The position numbers were made by a program, and so were the translations under genes. Positions 42,140 through 49,489 of a DNA stretch of 64,000 nt are shown here, piece by piece. The notes beneath the pieces are model-generated. The model did not search any database. It was not told the DNA's origin and saw nothing but the letters and a program-made list of their open reading frames with translations. The DNA is from Limibacterium fermenti (GTDB lineage Bacteria; Bacteroidota; Bacteroidia; Bacteroidales; Dysgonomonadaceae), in contig NZ_CP159486.1 of NCBI RefSeq assembly GCF_041902845.1, positions 1,612,001 to 1,676,000 on the forward strand, given 5' to 3'. Every line of letters starts with the position of its first letter. The stretch's first letter is position 1.

Positions 42140-42147
42140 GTAAAAGA

Positions 42148-42222
42148 TGTATGAAGTATGATGTATGAAGTATGATGTATGAAGTATGATGTATGAAGTA
42201 TGATGGAGGTTGGAGATTGGAA
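42148..42222. repeat. 7-bp tandem repeat, family B with family-D-like end (GATGTAT / GAAGTAT)
   Basis: About eight alternating heptamers GATGTAT and GAAGTAT, then GATGGAG GTTGGAG ATTGGAA words. Lies just upstream of the pnuT start. The complement of the same heptamer recurs at 45580-45666. Confidence 0.9.
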
Positions 42223-42277
42223 GTCAGGAATGTTCTTCTGCGATGGGGTGAAATTCATTCATGCTTCTTGCTTTCAC

Positions 42278-42387
42278 CTTATTCTTGGAGAAGTTCCCCG
42301 ATCTCTGAGACAAAAATACGGGCTTGGTCAATAAACTCGAGTGTTGACTAATGCATGGTGACTTTCGCTGTCCATTTGTTCTTTCAT
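42278..42387 (-). pseudogene. Remnant of a HEPN-domain toxin gene
   Basis: An ATG overlaps the MNT stop as ATGA and reads MKEQMDSESHHALVN before drifting into a stop. In the next frame LEFIDQARIFVSEIGELLQE then stop follows directly. The first piece resembles the start and the second the end of HEPN proteins. The whole core with the R-x4-6-H active motif is gone. This is inferred from position and weak residue patterns. Confidence 0.55.
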
Positions 42388-42701
42388 AGCGGAATCCCTT
42401 CATTGATTACATTCAGTTGAAAAGGTGTTTTAAACGGGCGTTCTTCCCAATGCTTTTTGAGTATTACTTTCGGACTGATAGGGATGCCCGTACGCATGAA
42501 TATCTTGTAAAGCGGCCGGGTTATCAGTTGCTCATCCTTGATGCTGAAAGTATCCCTGTCGACAATAATCAGTAAATCGATATCACTGTCGGGACGGGCT
42601 TCGCCGCGAGCTTCGCTGCCATAAAGTATGACACGGGCACCGGGCGGAGTTATCTGCCGGAGGGTTTGGCGTATTTCTTTTACAATTGCTGTTCTTTCCA
42701 T
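42384..42701 (-). CDS. MNT-type nucleotidyltransferase (MntA-like antitoxin)
   Basis: 105 residues of the minimal nucleotidyltransferase fold. The motif ILYGSEARGEARPDSDIDLLII gives G28-S29 and D40-x-D42, as in MNT proteins; the third Asp would be in IVDRD or nearby. Such proteins usually pair with a HEPN toxin whose gene overlaps the stop. Here only a HEPN remnant follows (ATGA overlap), so the MNT protein appears to be an orphan. A TAACTTTG box (42728-42721, minus strand) is a possible -7 element. Confidence 0.85.
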   Translation of the reverse strand: MERTAIVKEIRQTLRQITPPGARVILYGSEARGEARPDSDIDLLIIVDRDTFSIKDEQLITRPLYKIFMRTGIPISPKVILKKHWEERPFKTPFQLNVINEGIPL

Positions 42702-42778
42702 CTTTTGATTTTATTTCTTGCAAAGTTAAGAAACTTAGCAAACTGTCGTTTTATATTTTCTAAATTATTTGCCGGAAG

Positions 42779-42967
42779 TTAGAAACTGTTTTGAATTTTT
42801 TTATGCGGTGTTTTTTAGGTTTTTTTTGATGGATTTGAACTTTCGTTTCGCATCGAATAGCTGGCTATTTGAAAGAAAGGAAAGTTCAAAGGCGCAAAAA
42901 AAGGCAAAAAACAGCATAAAAGAATAAACAAAATTAGATCATTCGGAAAATTCAAAACAGTTTCTTA
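42779..42967. mobile_element. 189-bp palindromic element, putative MITE
   Basis: Terminal inverted repeats TTAGAAACTGTTTTGAA (42779) and its complement ending at 42967 flank an internally palindromic AT-rich sequence. Further nested complementarity includes TTTGAACTTTC with GAAAGTTCAAA. No ORF. The right arm matches 60646-60702 over about 57 bp with few differences. It lies between the thiamine receptor and the MNT gene. The call as a non-autonomous element is an inference from structure and copy number. Confidence 0.65.
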
Positions 42968-43033
42968 GAAGATTGAAGAAGATATCCGCTCACGCATCAA
43001 TCTTCTTCAATCTGTTATCAATCTTTTTCAATC

Positions 43034-45307
43034 TTAAAAACTGACCGTCAACCGCGCCGTGAAATTGCGGGTTGCTTGCGGATAATACCCCGCATAGTCA
43101 CTTTTAAATCCATCGTATATGCCGGTGCCGGACCATCCGTTGGCGACATATTCTTTGTTCAATAAATTATTGACAAACACTTGCAGGTTGATGCTGCCCA
43201 GCGGCGTCTTGTCGAACGTGTAGCCGGCGGAGAAGTTGCTGACGAAATAGCCCGGAATGGACTTGCTGTCATTCGACGTATTATCGAGATATTGCTTGCC
43301 GATATATTTTCCGGTCAAGGTGAAATAAAGCGCCGAAAAAGGATTGTATGTCAGCGATACGGCGCTTACCACATCGGGTGAGAACGAGATATCGGTGCTT
43401 TCAAACTCTTCTTTTTGTTGCCGGGCTTTGTTGTTTTCGTCATAAAGCGGATTTTCGTTTGCGTCGTACATGTCGTAATAAGCCGCGTAATCATTGATTT
43501 TATTGCGGCTGAAGGTGGCGTTGGCATCCAGGCGCCACTTGCCGGCGAACAACGGGACGGAGGCTTCGAGTTCGATTCCCGCTCGGTAACTGCTTTTTAC
43601 GTTTTCCAATAAGCGGTATCCCACATCATCGAGTTTGCCCGTTTGTACCATCTGGTTATGATAGTCCATATAATAGATGTTCGCTCCGAAGTAAAGTCCT
43701 TGTTGAGTGTTGTAGCGGTAACCGAGTTCGTAGTCGATCATCCGTTCGGGCCGGATAGGTTCTTTATGATCTTCCCTTTTAGCCCCCTCTTTCAAGTCGC
43801 TGCGTATCGGTTCGCGCTGCGCCACGGCGACCGAGGCATATACACTGTTACGTTCATCGGGACGGAAGAATACTCCCGCTTTCGGATTCAGGAAGTCATA
43901 CCGGTAATCGCCGTCCATCATTTTAAAGTCCTTGTCTTCTCCTTTCAATGTATAATGGATATGGCGATATTGTAAGTCGCCGAAGAGCGAGAGGCGGTCG
44001 TTCCATTGATATTCGGCTTTGGCGAATACGCTGACTTCGGTTTTCCGTGCCTTGCTATGATACCAATTCTCGAAAATGTCGTCCGGATTCGTTTTCTCTT
44101 TTTCCGGATAGGCTACATATTGTATCCACGGGCGTTTACCGAAATGACGCCCGTTGTACCGGCTGTAGAGCGCGCCGGCATTTACTTTCCAGTTGTTTTG
44201 GATATAATCCGCGCCGATGTTGGCCACATAGAAATCATTATCCATCTTTTGTTGGATGATGAGGTCCGACACTTCATGCGTTACGCCGTCGATCACCTGC
44301 GCCGGCACCCGGTAGAATTTCAGCGAATCGTCTTCTATATAGTTTTCATAATAGCCGAAGCCGTGATTGTAACTCAGGTTGGCGTTGACGGCAAACGCAT
44401 CGTTGAGCCGGCGGGTGTATTGCAATTGCGCGATGTCGGAATAGTAATTGTCCGTTTCGTTGTCGTAATAACGCCGTCTTCCCGCTTCATCCTTATATTC
44501 GCCGGCGGGATTGTACCGGCGCCCGTTTTTTTCTATTTGGGTCGAATCGACCCCTTCCCAAGTGATGCCCGTGCGTTGCTTTCCCTTGATGTAACTCAGG
44601 CGAATCAGTTGATTGTCGGTGTAATGCGACAAGGAAGTGAACAGGTTGTAATGGTCGATAAAGCCGTTGCGGATATATCCCTCGCCGGTGTTGCGCGAAA
44701 AGCGGGCGTCGAACGAAAGTCCGTTTTTCAGGATTCCCGTGCCGGCCGCGATGCTCGATGTAAACGTGTTGTAGCTGCCCGCCGATGTGGAAGCTTCGCC
44801 GTAAGCTTCGGAGCGGGCGCCGACAGTTTTCAGCGAAATGCTGGCGCCGAAAGCACCCGACCCGTTTGTGGAGGTTCCGACTCCGCGCTGTATCTGAATG
44901 CTTTGCAGCGAATTAGACAAGTCGGGCAAATTGATCCAAAAGACATCCTGGCTTTCAGGGTTGTTCAACGGCATGCCGTTCAGCGTGACGTTGATGCGGC
45001 TGGCATCGACCCCCCGGATGCGCATGTAGCTGTATCCCGCTCCCGTACCGTCCTCACCGTACGAAACGAGGGAAGGAATGTTTTGCAAAAGAATGGGAAT
45101 GTTGCGCGCGGCGTTGTTTTTTTTAATCTCCGGTTGAGAAATATCCGTATACGTCATCGGCGTGTTTTTGCCGGCTCGTGTGGCGGATACGACCACCTGT
45201 TCCAACTGTACGTTTTTTAAACTGTCTTGTGAGTCGGTATACCGTTGTCCGTATACCATCGATTGCAGGGCCAGTATTCCTGCGAAAGTCATAAAAACCT
45301 TTTTCAT
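43034..45307 (-). CDS. TonB-dependent receptor, thiamine type (riboswitch controlled)
   Basis: 757 residues with a signal peptide (MKKVFMTFAGILALQSMVYGQ). The plug domain starts LEQVVVSATRAGKNTPMTYTDISQPEIKKNN and has RIRGVDASRINVTLNGMPLNNPES and SIQIQRGVGTSTNGSGAFGASISLKT. The barrel ends with ATRNFTARLTVSF, terminal Phe as in outer-membrane proteins. A TPP riboswitch lies 118-200 bp upstream, so expression responds to thiamine pyrophosphate and the ligand is most likely thiamine or a derivative (OMR1-type receptor). A CarboxypepD_reg domain is absent. The companion PnuT transporter is about 900 bp downstream on the same strand. Confidence 0.92.
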   Translation of the reverse strand: MKKVFMTFAGILALQSMVYGQRYTDSQDSLKNVQLEQVVVSATRAGKNTPMTYTDISQPEIKKNNAARNIPILLQNIPSLVSYGEDGTGAGYSYMRIRGVDASRINVTLNGMPLNNPESQDVFWINLPDLSNSLQSIQIQRGVGTSTNGSGAFGASISLKTVGARSEAYGEASTSAGSYNTFTSSIAAGTGILKNGLSFDARFSRNTGEGYIRNGFIDHYNLFTSLSHYTDNQLIRLSYIKGKQRTGITWEGVDSTQIEKNGRRYNPAGEYKDEAGRRRYYDNETDNYYSDIAQLQYTRRLNDAFAVNANLSYNHGFGYYENYIEDDSLKFYRVPAQVIDGVTHEVSDLIIQQKMDNDFYVANIGADYIQNNWKVNAGALYSRYNGRHFGKRPWIQYVAYPEKEKTNPDDIFENWYHSKARKTEVSVFAKAEYQWNDRLSLFGDLQYRHIHYTLKGEDKDFKMMDGDYRYDFLNPKAGVFFRPDERNSVYASVAVAQREPIRSDLKEGAKREDHKEPIRPERMIDYELGYRYNTQQGLYFGANIYYMDYHNQMVQTGKLDDVGYRLLENVKSSYRAGIELEASVPLFAGKWRLDANATFSRNKINDYAAYYDMYDANENPLYDENNKARQQKEEFESTDISFSPDVVSAVSLTYNPFSALYFTLTGKYIGKQYLDNTSNDSKSIPGYFVSNFSAGYTFDKTPLGSINLQVFVNNLLNKEYVANGWSGTGIYDGFKSDYAGYYPQATRNFTARLTVSF

Positions 45308-45424
45308 TTACGATCATTTTTTTTTGATGCGGAAAAACACTGTTCTCCACATCGGATTAGTAAAACAAAAAAGGGGATTGAGTAAGATGTGATACCTGAA
45401 AATGCGGATCCTCGGGAGGAGGAT

Positions 45425-45508
45425 TCTTTCTTTCCCTACGCCGGTATTATCCGGATCAGGTGATTGGGTATGATCTCAGCCTGTATGTACGGCACCCCTA
45501 TTGGTTCC
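45425..45508 (-). promoter_or_regulatory. TPP (THI-box) riboswitch
   Basis: Read on the minus strand it contains GGGGTGCC, GGCTGAGATCATACCC, ACCTGATCCGGATAATACC and GCGTAGGGA in order, the conserved THI-box segments. A GC hairpin (GGATCCTC/GAGGATTC, 45403-45425) follows before the receptor start and could be the expression platform. Controls the TonB receptor at 43034-45307. Confidence 0.95.
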
Positions 45509-45563
45509 TAAAACAACAAACCTGTTTTTTTGTTCATTCAACATGTCGAATGTTTAAAGTCTT

Positions 45564-45666
45564 CGGTCTCCGGTCTCCCATCATCCTTCATCCTTCATCC
45601 TTCATACATCATACTTCATACATCATACTTCATACATCATACATCATACATCATACTTCATCCCTC
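45564..45666. repeat. 7-bp tandem repeat, family D (GGTCTCC) then family B (TCATACW)
   Basis: A short run of GGTCTCC words (45564-45579) followed by about twelve TCATCCT / TCATACA / TCATACT heptamers up to 45666. Complement of 42148-42222. It lies between the riboswitch and the (p)ppGpp enzyme gene, on the far side from the receptor. Confidence 0.9.
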
Positions 45667-45764
45667 CTCCTTTCTTTTTTTCTTATTCTTTGCTCATTTT
45701 TGTAGATTTATTTGTATTTTCGCCTTCCCTTAAACGTCGCATATAAAAATACGTCAGAGTTGGG

Positions 45765-45795
45765 CGAGGGCGTCGCTCCAAGTGGCGCCCCCGCT
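45765..45795. other. Hairpin of the REP-like family, copy 3 (5' leader of the RSH gene)
   Basis: GCGAGGGCGTCGCT pairs with AGTGGCGCCCCCGC around CCA, with one mismatch and two wobbles. It is 16 bp before the start codon at 45811, just ahead of the AAGGAATAATT ribosome-binding region, so it may affect translation. It is related to copies at 13007 and 23646. Confidence 0.65.
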
Positions 45796-45810
45796 CATGA
45801 AGGAATAATT

Positions 45811-48069
45811 ATGAATGAAGAAGTAAAATTATCAGCCGAAGAAAAATTGATTGAAGATGAGTTTCAGGCTCTTCTCAACGATTATTTGAATTCGAATCAC
45901 CGCCGGAAGGTCGATATTATTACACGGGCTTTTAATATGGCCAAAGAGGCGCATAAAGGAGCTCGCCGGCGTTCGGGCGAACCGTATATTATGCATCCGC
46001 TGGCCGTGGCGCGTATCGTTTCGCGTGAGATGGGATTGGGCTCCACCTCTATCGCGGCGGCTCTTCTGCATGATGTGGTAGAGGATACGGATTATACGGT
46101 TGACGATATACAGGCGATGTTCGGTGATAAAATCGCCCAAATTGTCGACGGCCTGACCAAGATATCCAGCGGTATGTTCGGCGAAAATGTCTCCGAGCAG
46201 GCCGAAAATTTCCGCAAGTTGTTGCTCACCATGTCGGAAGACATCCGGGTGATTCTTATTAAAATTGCCGATCGCCTGCACAATATGCGTACGCTCTCGT
46301 CGATGGCGCCCGCCAAGCAGTTTAAGATAACCGGCGAAACCATGTACATCTACGCGCCCCTGGCGCATCGACTCGGATTGTTTGCCATCAAAACCGAACT
46401 CGAAGAGTTGTGTTTTAAATACGAACATCCCGATGCCTATATCGAGTTACTGAATAAGATTGCCGAAACGGCTCCCGAGCGCAACAAGATTTATGAACAC
46501 TTTGCCGCTCCCGTTATGGATGTCCTCGACAAAATGAATATTCAATACGAAATGCGGGCGCGTGTGAAGTCGGTCTATTCCATCTGGAATAAGATGCAGA
46601 AAAAAGGCATCGATTTCGAAGAAGTCTATGATTTGTTCGCCGTGCGCATTGTTTTCGAGGTCTTTCCGGGGATGGACGAGAAAAAACAGTGCTGGGATAT
46701 TTATTCGGCGATTACCGATATTTACAAATTACGTCCCGACCGGATCCGCGACTGGGTGAGCCATCCGAAGGCTAATGGTTATCAGGCGCTCCACCTCACG
46801 GTGATGGGCCCCGATGGAAAGTGGATCGAAATACAGATACGTAGCCGGCGCATGGATGATATTGCCGAGAAAGGTTTCGCGGCGCATTGGAAATACAAAG
46901 AGAATAAAATAGAAGAAGATAATGAATTGGACAAATGGCTGAAAACGATTCAGGAGGTGCTCGCCAATCCCAATCCCAACGCCATCGACTTTCTCGATAC
47001 GGTGAAAATGAATTTGTTTTCGTCCGAAATTTTTGTCTTTACTCCGAGGGGTGACATTAAAACGTTGCCGCAGGGAGCTACGGCGCTCGATTTTGCCTAT
47101 ATCATCCACACGCGTATCGGCGATCATTGTCTGGGGGCGAAAGTCAATCACACCCTGGTGCCTTTAAGCCAGAAATTACGCAGCGGCGACCAAGTGGAAA
47201 TCCTCACTTCGCAGTCGCAATATCCCCAACCCGAATGGCTCAACTATGTGACCACCGCCAAAGCCCGAACCAAAATCGAAGCGGCCTTGCGCCGCCAACG
47301 CCGCCGTATTGCCGAAAAGGGTAAGAACATGCTCGAAGGCTTATTCCCCGGTGAAACCATCGACAACACCATTTACAATAAGATTCTTCAGTATTACAAA
47401 GTCGATAAAAAAGAAGATTTGTATTATCTCATCGGTAACGAGGATGTTAAATTGCCTCAAAACGGACAGACCTTCTTTAAGGTGAAAGAAACCTTGCCGA
47501 AGCAGGATAATCTATTGGTCCGCTATATGAAGCAGGCGATGAATGCGTTGAAAAAACCGTCGCTTGAAGCCAAAACGGTCGCTCTCGATGATGTTCCTCC
47601 GTTAAAGATAGACCGCAAGTCGACGTATGCCTTAAAGGAAAACGATTTTAGCAAGAATTTCATTGTGCCTTTGTGTTGTAACCCGCTGCCGGGCGACGAT
47701 GTGTTCGGCTTTATCACCGATAAAGAAGAGGTGGAAGTCCATAAGCGTTCGTGTCAAACCGGAATGAAACTGAAATCGAATTACGGTGGACGCATAATAC
47801 CGGTAGAGTGGGGCGATTACCGCCAATATTCATTCTTGGCGACGATTGCTTTTTCGGGCATCGACCGTGTGGGTATTTTGAACAATATCCTCACCAAAAT
47901 ATCGGAAGAAGTGGCCGTGAATATACAGGGGATGTCGGTCGGCTCGAAAGACGGTATTTTTGAAGGCGTACTCCACGTACACGTGCATAGCGCCGACGAT
48001 GTGAATCAACTATGTGCTAAAATAGCAAAAGTGGACGGCGTAAGTACCGTCCACCGATCGCTTGTGTAG
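45811..48069 (+). CDS. Bifunctional (p)ppGpp synthetase/hydrolase (RelA/SpoT family)
   Basis: 752 residues from ATG 45811; a longer reading from 45712 would include the hairpin and is unlikely. The HD hydrolase domain has HPLAVARIVSREMGLGSTSIAAALLHDVVEDTDY with the HD pair, intact. The synthetase has RVKSVYSIWNKMQKKGIDFEEVYDLFAVRIVFE, YQALHLTV and WIEIQIRSRRMDDIAEKGFAAHWKYK. TGS (IFVFTPRGDIKTLPQGATALDFAYIIHT), a zinc-finger-like Cys segment (FIVPLCCNPLPGDDVFGFIT) and a C-terminal ACT (YSFLATIAFSGIDRVGILNNILTKISEEVAVNIQGMSVG) complete a standard long RSH. It makes and degrades (p)ppGpp for the stringent response. Confidence 0.95.
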   Translation: MNEEVKLSAEEKLIEDEFQALLNDYLNSNHRRKVDIITRAFNMAKEAHKGARRRSGEPYIMHPLAVARIVSREMGLGSTSIAAALLHDVVEDTDYTVDDIQAMFGDKIAQIVDGLTKISSGMFGENVSEQAENFRKLLLTMSEDIRVILIKIADRLHNMRTLSSMAPAKQFKITGETMYIYAPLAHRLGLFAIKTELEELCFKYEHPDAYIELLNKIAETAPERNKIYEHFAAPVMDVLDKMNIQYEMRARVKSVYSIWNKMQKKGIDFEEVYDLFAVRIVFEVFPGMDEKKQCWDIYSAITDIYKLRPDRIRDWVSHPKANGYQALHLTVMGPDGKWIEIQIRSRRMDDIAEKGFAAHWKYKENKIEEDNELDKWLKTIQEVLANPNPNAIDFLDTVKMNLFSSEIFVFTPRGDIKTLPQGATALDFAYIIHTRIGDHCLGAKVNHTLVPLSQKLRSGDQVEILTSQSQYPQPEWLNYVTTAKARTKIEAALRRQRRRIAEKGKNMLEGLFPGETIDNTIYNKILQYYKVDKKEDLYYLIGNEDVKLPQNGQTFFKVKETLPKQDNLLVRYMKQAMNALKKPSLEAKTVALDDVPPLKIDRKSTYALKENDFSKNFIVPLCCNPLPGDDVFGFITDKEEVEVHKRSCQTGMKLKSNYGGRIIPVEWGDYRQYSFLATIAFSGIDRVGILNNILTKISEEVAVNIQGMSVGSKDGIFEGVLHVHVHSADDVNQLCAKIAKVDGVSTVHRSLV

Positions 48070-48085
48070 ATAAATCTTTGCAAGA

Positions 48086-48469
48086 CTATTTTTTCTTGCT
48101 ACGCTTATGCCCGAAGATCATCGAAGTAATCTTTTTGGCGGCGAAAGCGATGACGGCCGGTTTGGATAACCTCCATGCCGCCGATCCTATTTGCGGAAGA
48201 TTGGACAAAACCAGACTTAACCAGGGGTTCATCTGTTTCGTCACAAAAGGAGTCAATGAACCGGATGAACCGGACGAAAAGTTGTCTACGGCATTGGTTA
48301 TTTTGCCTCTTATAGAAGAGGTGACGCCTTTCGTTAGAAGTGACCCCCAGTTATCTCCCAGATATTGTATTTGATACGATAACCGTTGTCCGGAAATGAT
48401 ACGTTCTTCTCGAACTCTTTTTTTCTCAAGATGAAGTTCTTCCAGCGGAGTTAATTTGTAGGTTTTCAT
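48086..48469 (-). CDS. Hypothetical protein of a YtxH/holin operon, 127 residues
   Basis: Not recognised as a named family. The start KTYKLTPLEELHLEKKRVREERIISGQRLSYQIQYLGDNWGSLLTKGVTSSI is helical and charged, the end (AWRLSKPAVIAFAAKKITSMIFGHKRSKKK) holds one short hydrophobic segment and a very basic tail. It follows the holin-like gene by 6 bp, and a YtxH gene is just upstream. Such trios are common in Bacteroidetes and are thought to be envelope or stress related. Function not known. Convergent with the RSH gene. Confidence 0.7.
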   Translation of the reverse strand: MKTYKLTPLEELHLEKKRVREERIISGQRLSYQIQYLGDNWGSLLTKGVTSSIRGKITNAVDNFSSGSSGSLTPFVTKQMNPWLSLVLSNLPQIGSAAWRLSKPAVIAFAAKKITSMIFGHKRSKKK

Positions 48470-48475
48470 TATTGT

Positions 48476-48844
48476 TTATTTTATATCTTCGTTATCGTCA
48501 CTTTCCATCAGAAACCGAATCACCTTATTCGTAATGCTGTTCCGGATCGGTTTCTTTACGAATAATAGAATCAGTAAAATCACCAGAATACCCCCAGACA
48601 CGATACCGAAACCCGCCCATATATTTTGAAGCAATTCGCCCAAATATAAGGCCAATGTGGTCAACAGCATCAGCAATGCAAACAAAGCCACAAACGCTAT
48701 CACTAATACATAGCTTATATTTGAAGATGCTTTGCTTATCTTCTCAATAATTTCCAGCTTACCTAGTTCGAGCGTGTTGGTTATGTACTTTGCTACATCA
48801 TCCTTCATCTCTTCGAACAATGTACTCGCTTTTTTTTCTTCCAT
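48476..48844 (-). CDS. Phage-holin-family (Holin-X/DUF1469-like) membrane protein
   Basis: 122 residues from ATG 48844; the TTG at 48883 of the longer reading overlaps the YtxH stop and is less likely. A charged helical N-terminus (MEEKKASTLFEEMKDDVAKYITNTLELGKLEIIEKI) is followed by two membrane helices (NISYVLVIAFVALFALLMLLTTLALYLGELL and IWAGFGIVSGGILVILLILLFVKKPI). Despite the family name it is not evidence of a prophage. It is a chromosomal membrane protein, often next to YtxH genes. Confidence 0.82.
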   Translation of the reverse strand: MEEKKASTLFEEMKDDVAKYITNTLELGKLEIIEKISKASSNISYVLVIAFVALFALLMLLTTLALYLGELLQNIWAGFGIVSGGILVILLILLFVKKPIRNSITNKVIRFLMESDDNEDIK

Positions 48845-48869
48845 CGTTTCGATAATTAAAGGATCCGTG

Positions 48870-49112
48870 TTATTGTTTTGCAAGTTCTTTTTTGGCTATT
48901 TCAGCAATATCATCGATATCTTCTTTTAAATCATCGACTTCATTTTTTCCTTTATGGATGGCTGACTTTACGTTGGCTTTTACTTTATCGGCAAATACGT
49001 TGGCTTGTTCCAACCATTCATCTTTTTTATCGGTTGCTAAAATGTAACCTGCGGCTGCACCAAGGGCAACGCCAATACCTAATCCTAATAAAAATTTTGC
49101 ATCTGTACTCAT
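48870..49112 (-). CDS. YtxH-domain protein
   Basis: 80 residues. The N-terminal helix KFLLGLGIGVALGAAAGYILATDKK (Gly/Ala-rich membrane segment) plus a charged helical tail (EQANVFADKVKANVKSAIHKGKNEVDDLKEDIDDIAEIAKKEL) matches YtxH-domain proteins, often stress-induced. First gene of the small envelope operon with the holin-like and 127-residue proteins. Confidence 0.85.
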   Translation of the reverse strand: MSTDAKFLLGLGIGVALGAAAGYILATDKKDEWLEQANVFADKVKANVKSAIHKGKNEVDDLKEDIDDIAEIAKKELAKQ

Positions 49113-49264
49113 AATTGTTGTTTGTTTAAATGTGAATAGTCTGTTCTTTTTTAGTTTTTTCGTTCATTACGGGAGAATATTCCTTTATGGGTTTAGGAAA
49201 AATCTCTAAGGTATAACGTTTCTTGTTTAGAAATTGTTTAATTCCTCCCCAAAATTCCGGTCAT

Positions 49265-49318
49265 CAGTCTCCGGTCACTAGTCCGGTCTCCAGTCTCCGG
49301 TCTCCGGTCTCCAGTCTT
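49265..49318. repeat. 7-bp tandem repeat, family D (GTCTCCR)
   Basis: About seven heptamers (GTCTCCG, GTCTCCA, GTCACTA) reading on the plus strand as the complement of the GGAGACY words at 28140-28192. First of three stacked blocks between miaB and the YtxH gene. Confidence 0.88.
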
Positions 49319-49327
49319 TAAACTTCA

Positions 49328-49406
49328 TTTGCTAATTTGCTAATTTGCTCATCTGCTCATCTGCTAATTTGCTAATTCGCTCATCTGCTAATTCGCTCAT
49401 CTGCCA
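49328..49406. repeat. 8-bp tandem repeat, family E (TTTGCTAA / TCTGCTCA)
   Basis: Ten 8-mers with variants TTTGCTAA, TCTGCTCA and TTCGCTCA. Second of the three stacked blocks. Not seen elsewhere in the window. Confidence 0.9.
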
Positions 49407-49407
49407 T

Positions 49408-49466
49408 TAGTAATTAGTAATTTATAATTTATAATTAGTAATTTGTAATTTGTAATTTGTAATTTG
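49408..49466. repeat. 7-bp tandem repeat, family C (TWRTAAT / TTGTAAT)
   Basis: Eight or more heptamers TAGTAAT, TTATAAT and TTGTAAT, related to the ATTACAA words at 9379-9427 and 63346-63405 on the other strand. Third stacked block, ending 24 bp before the miaB stop. Confidence 0.9.
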
Positions 49467-49489
49467 AATTGTCCCTCATCCTTTCGCCT

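Noticed and set aside
44006..45220. 404-codon open frame on the plus strand
   Set aside because: Lies antisense inside the TonB receptor gene, which has clear family motifs. The frame is open because of the receptor's codon use.
48476..48844. Prophage sign (holin-family gene)
   Set aside because: No other phage genes. The small envelope operon with YtxH is a normal chromosomal arrangement.
49328..49406. Possible CRISPR array
   Set aside because: Units are 8 bp and contiguous, with no spacers and no cas genes.
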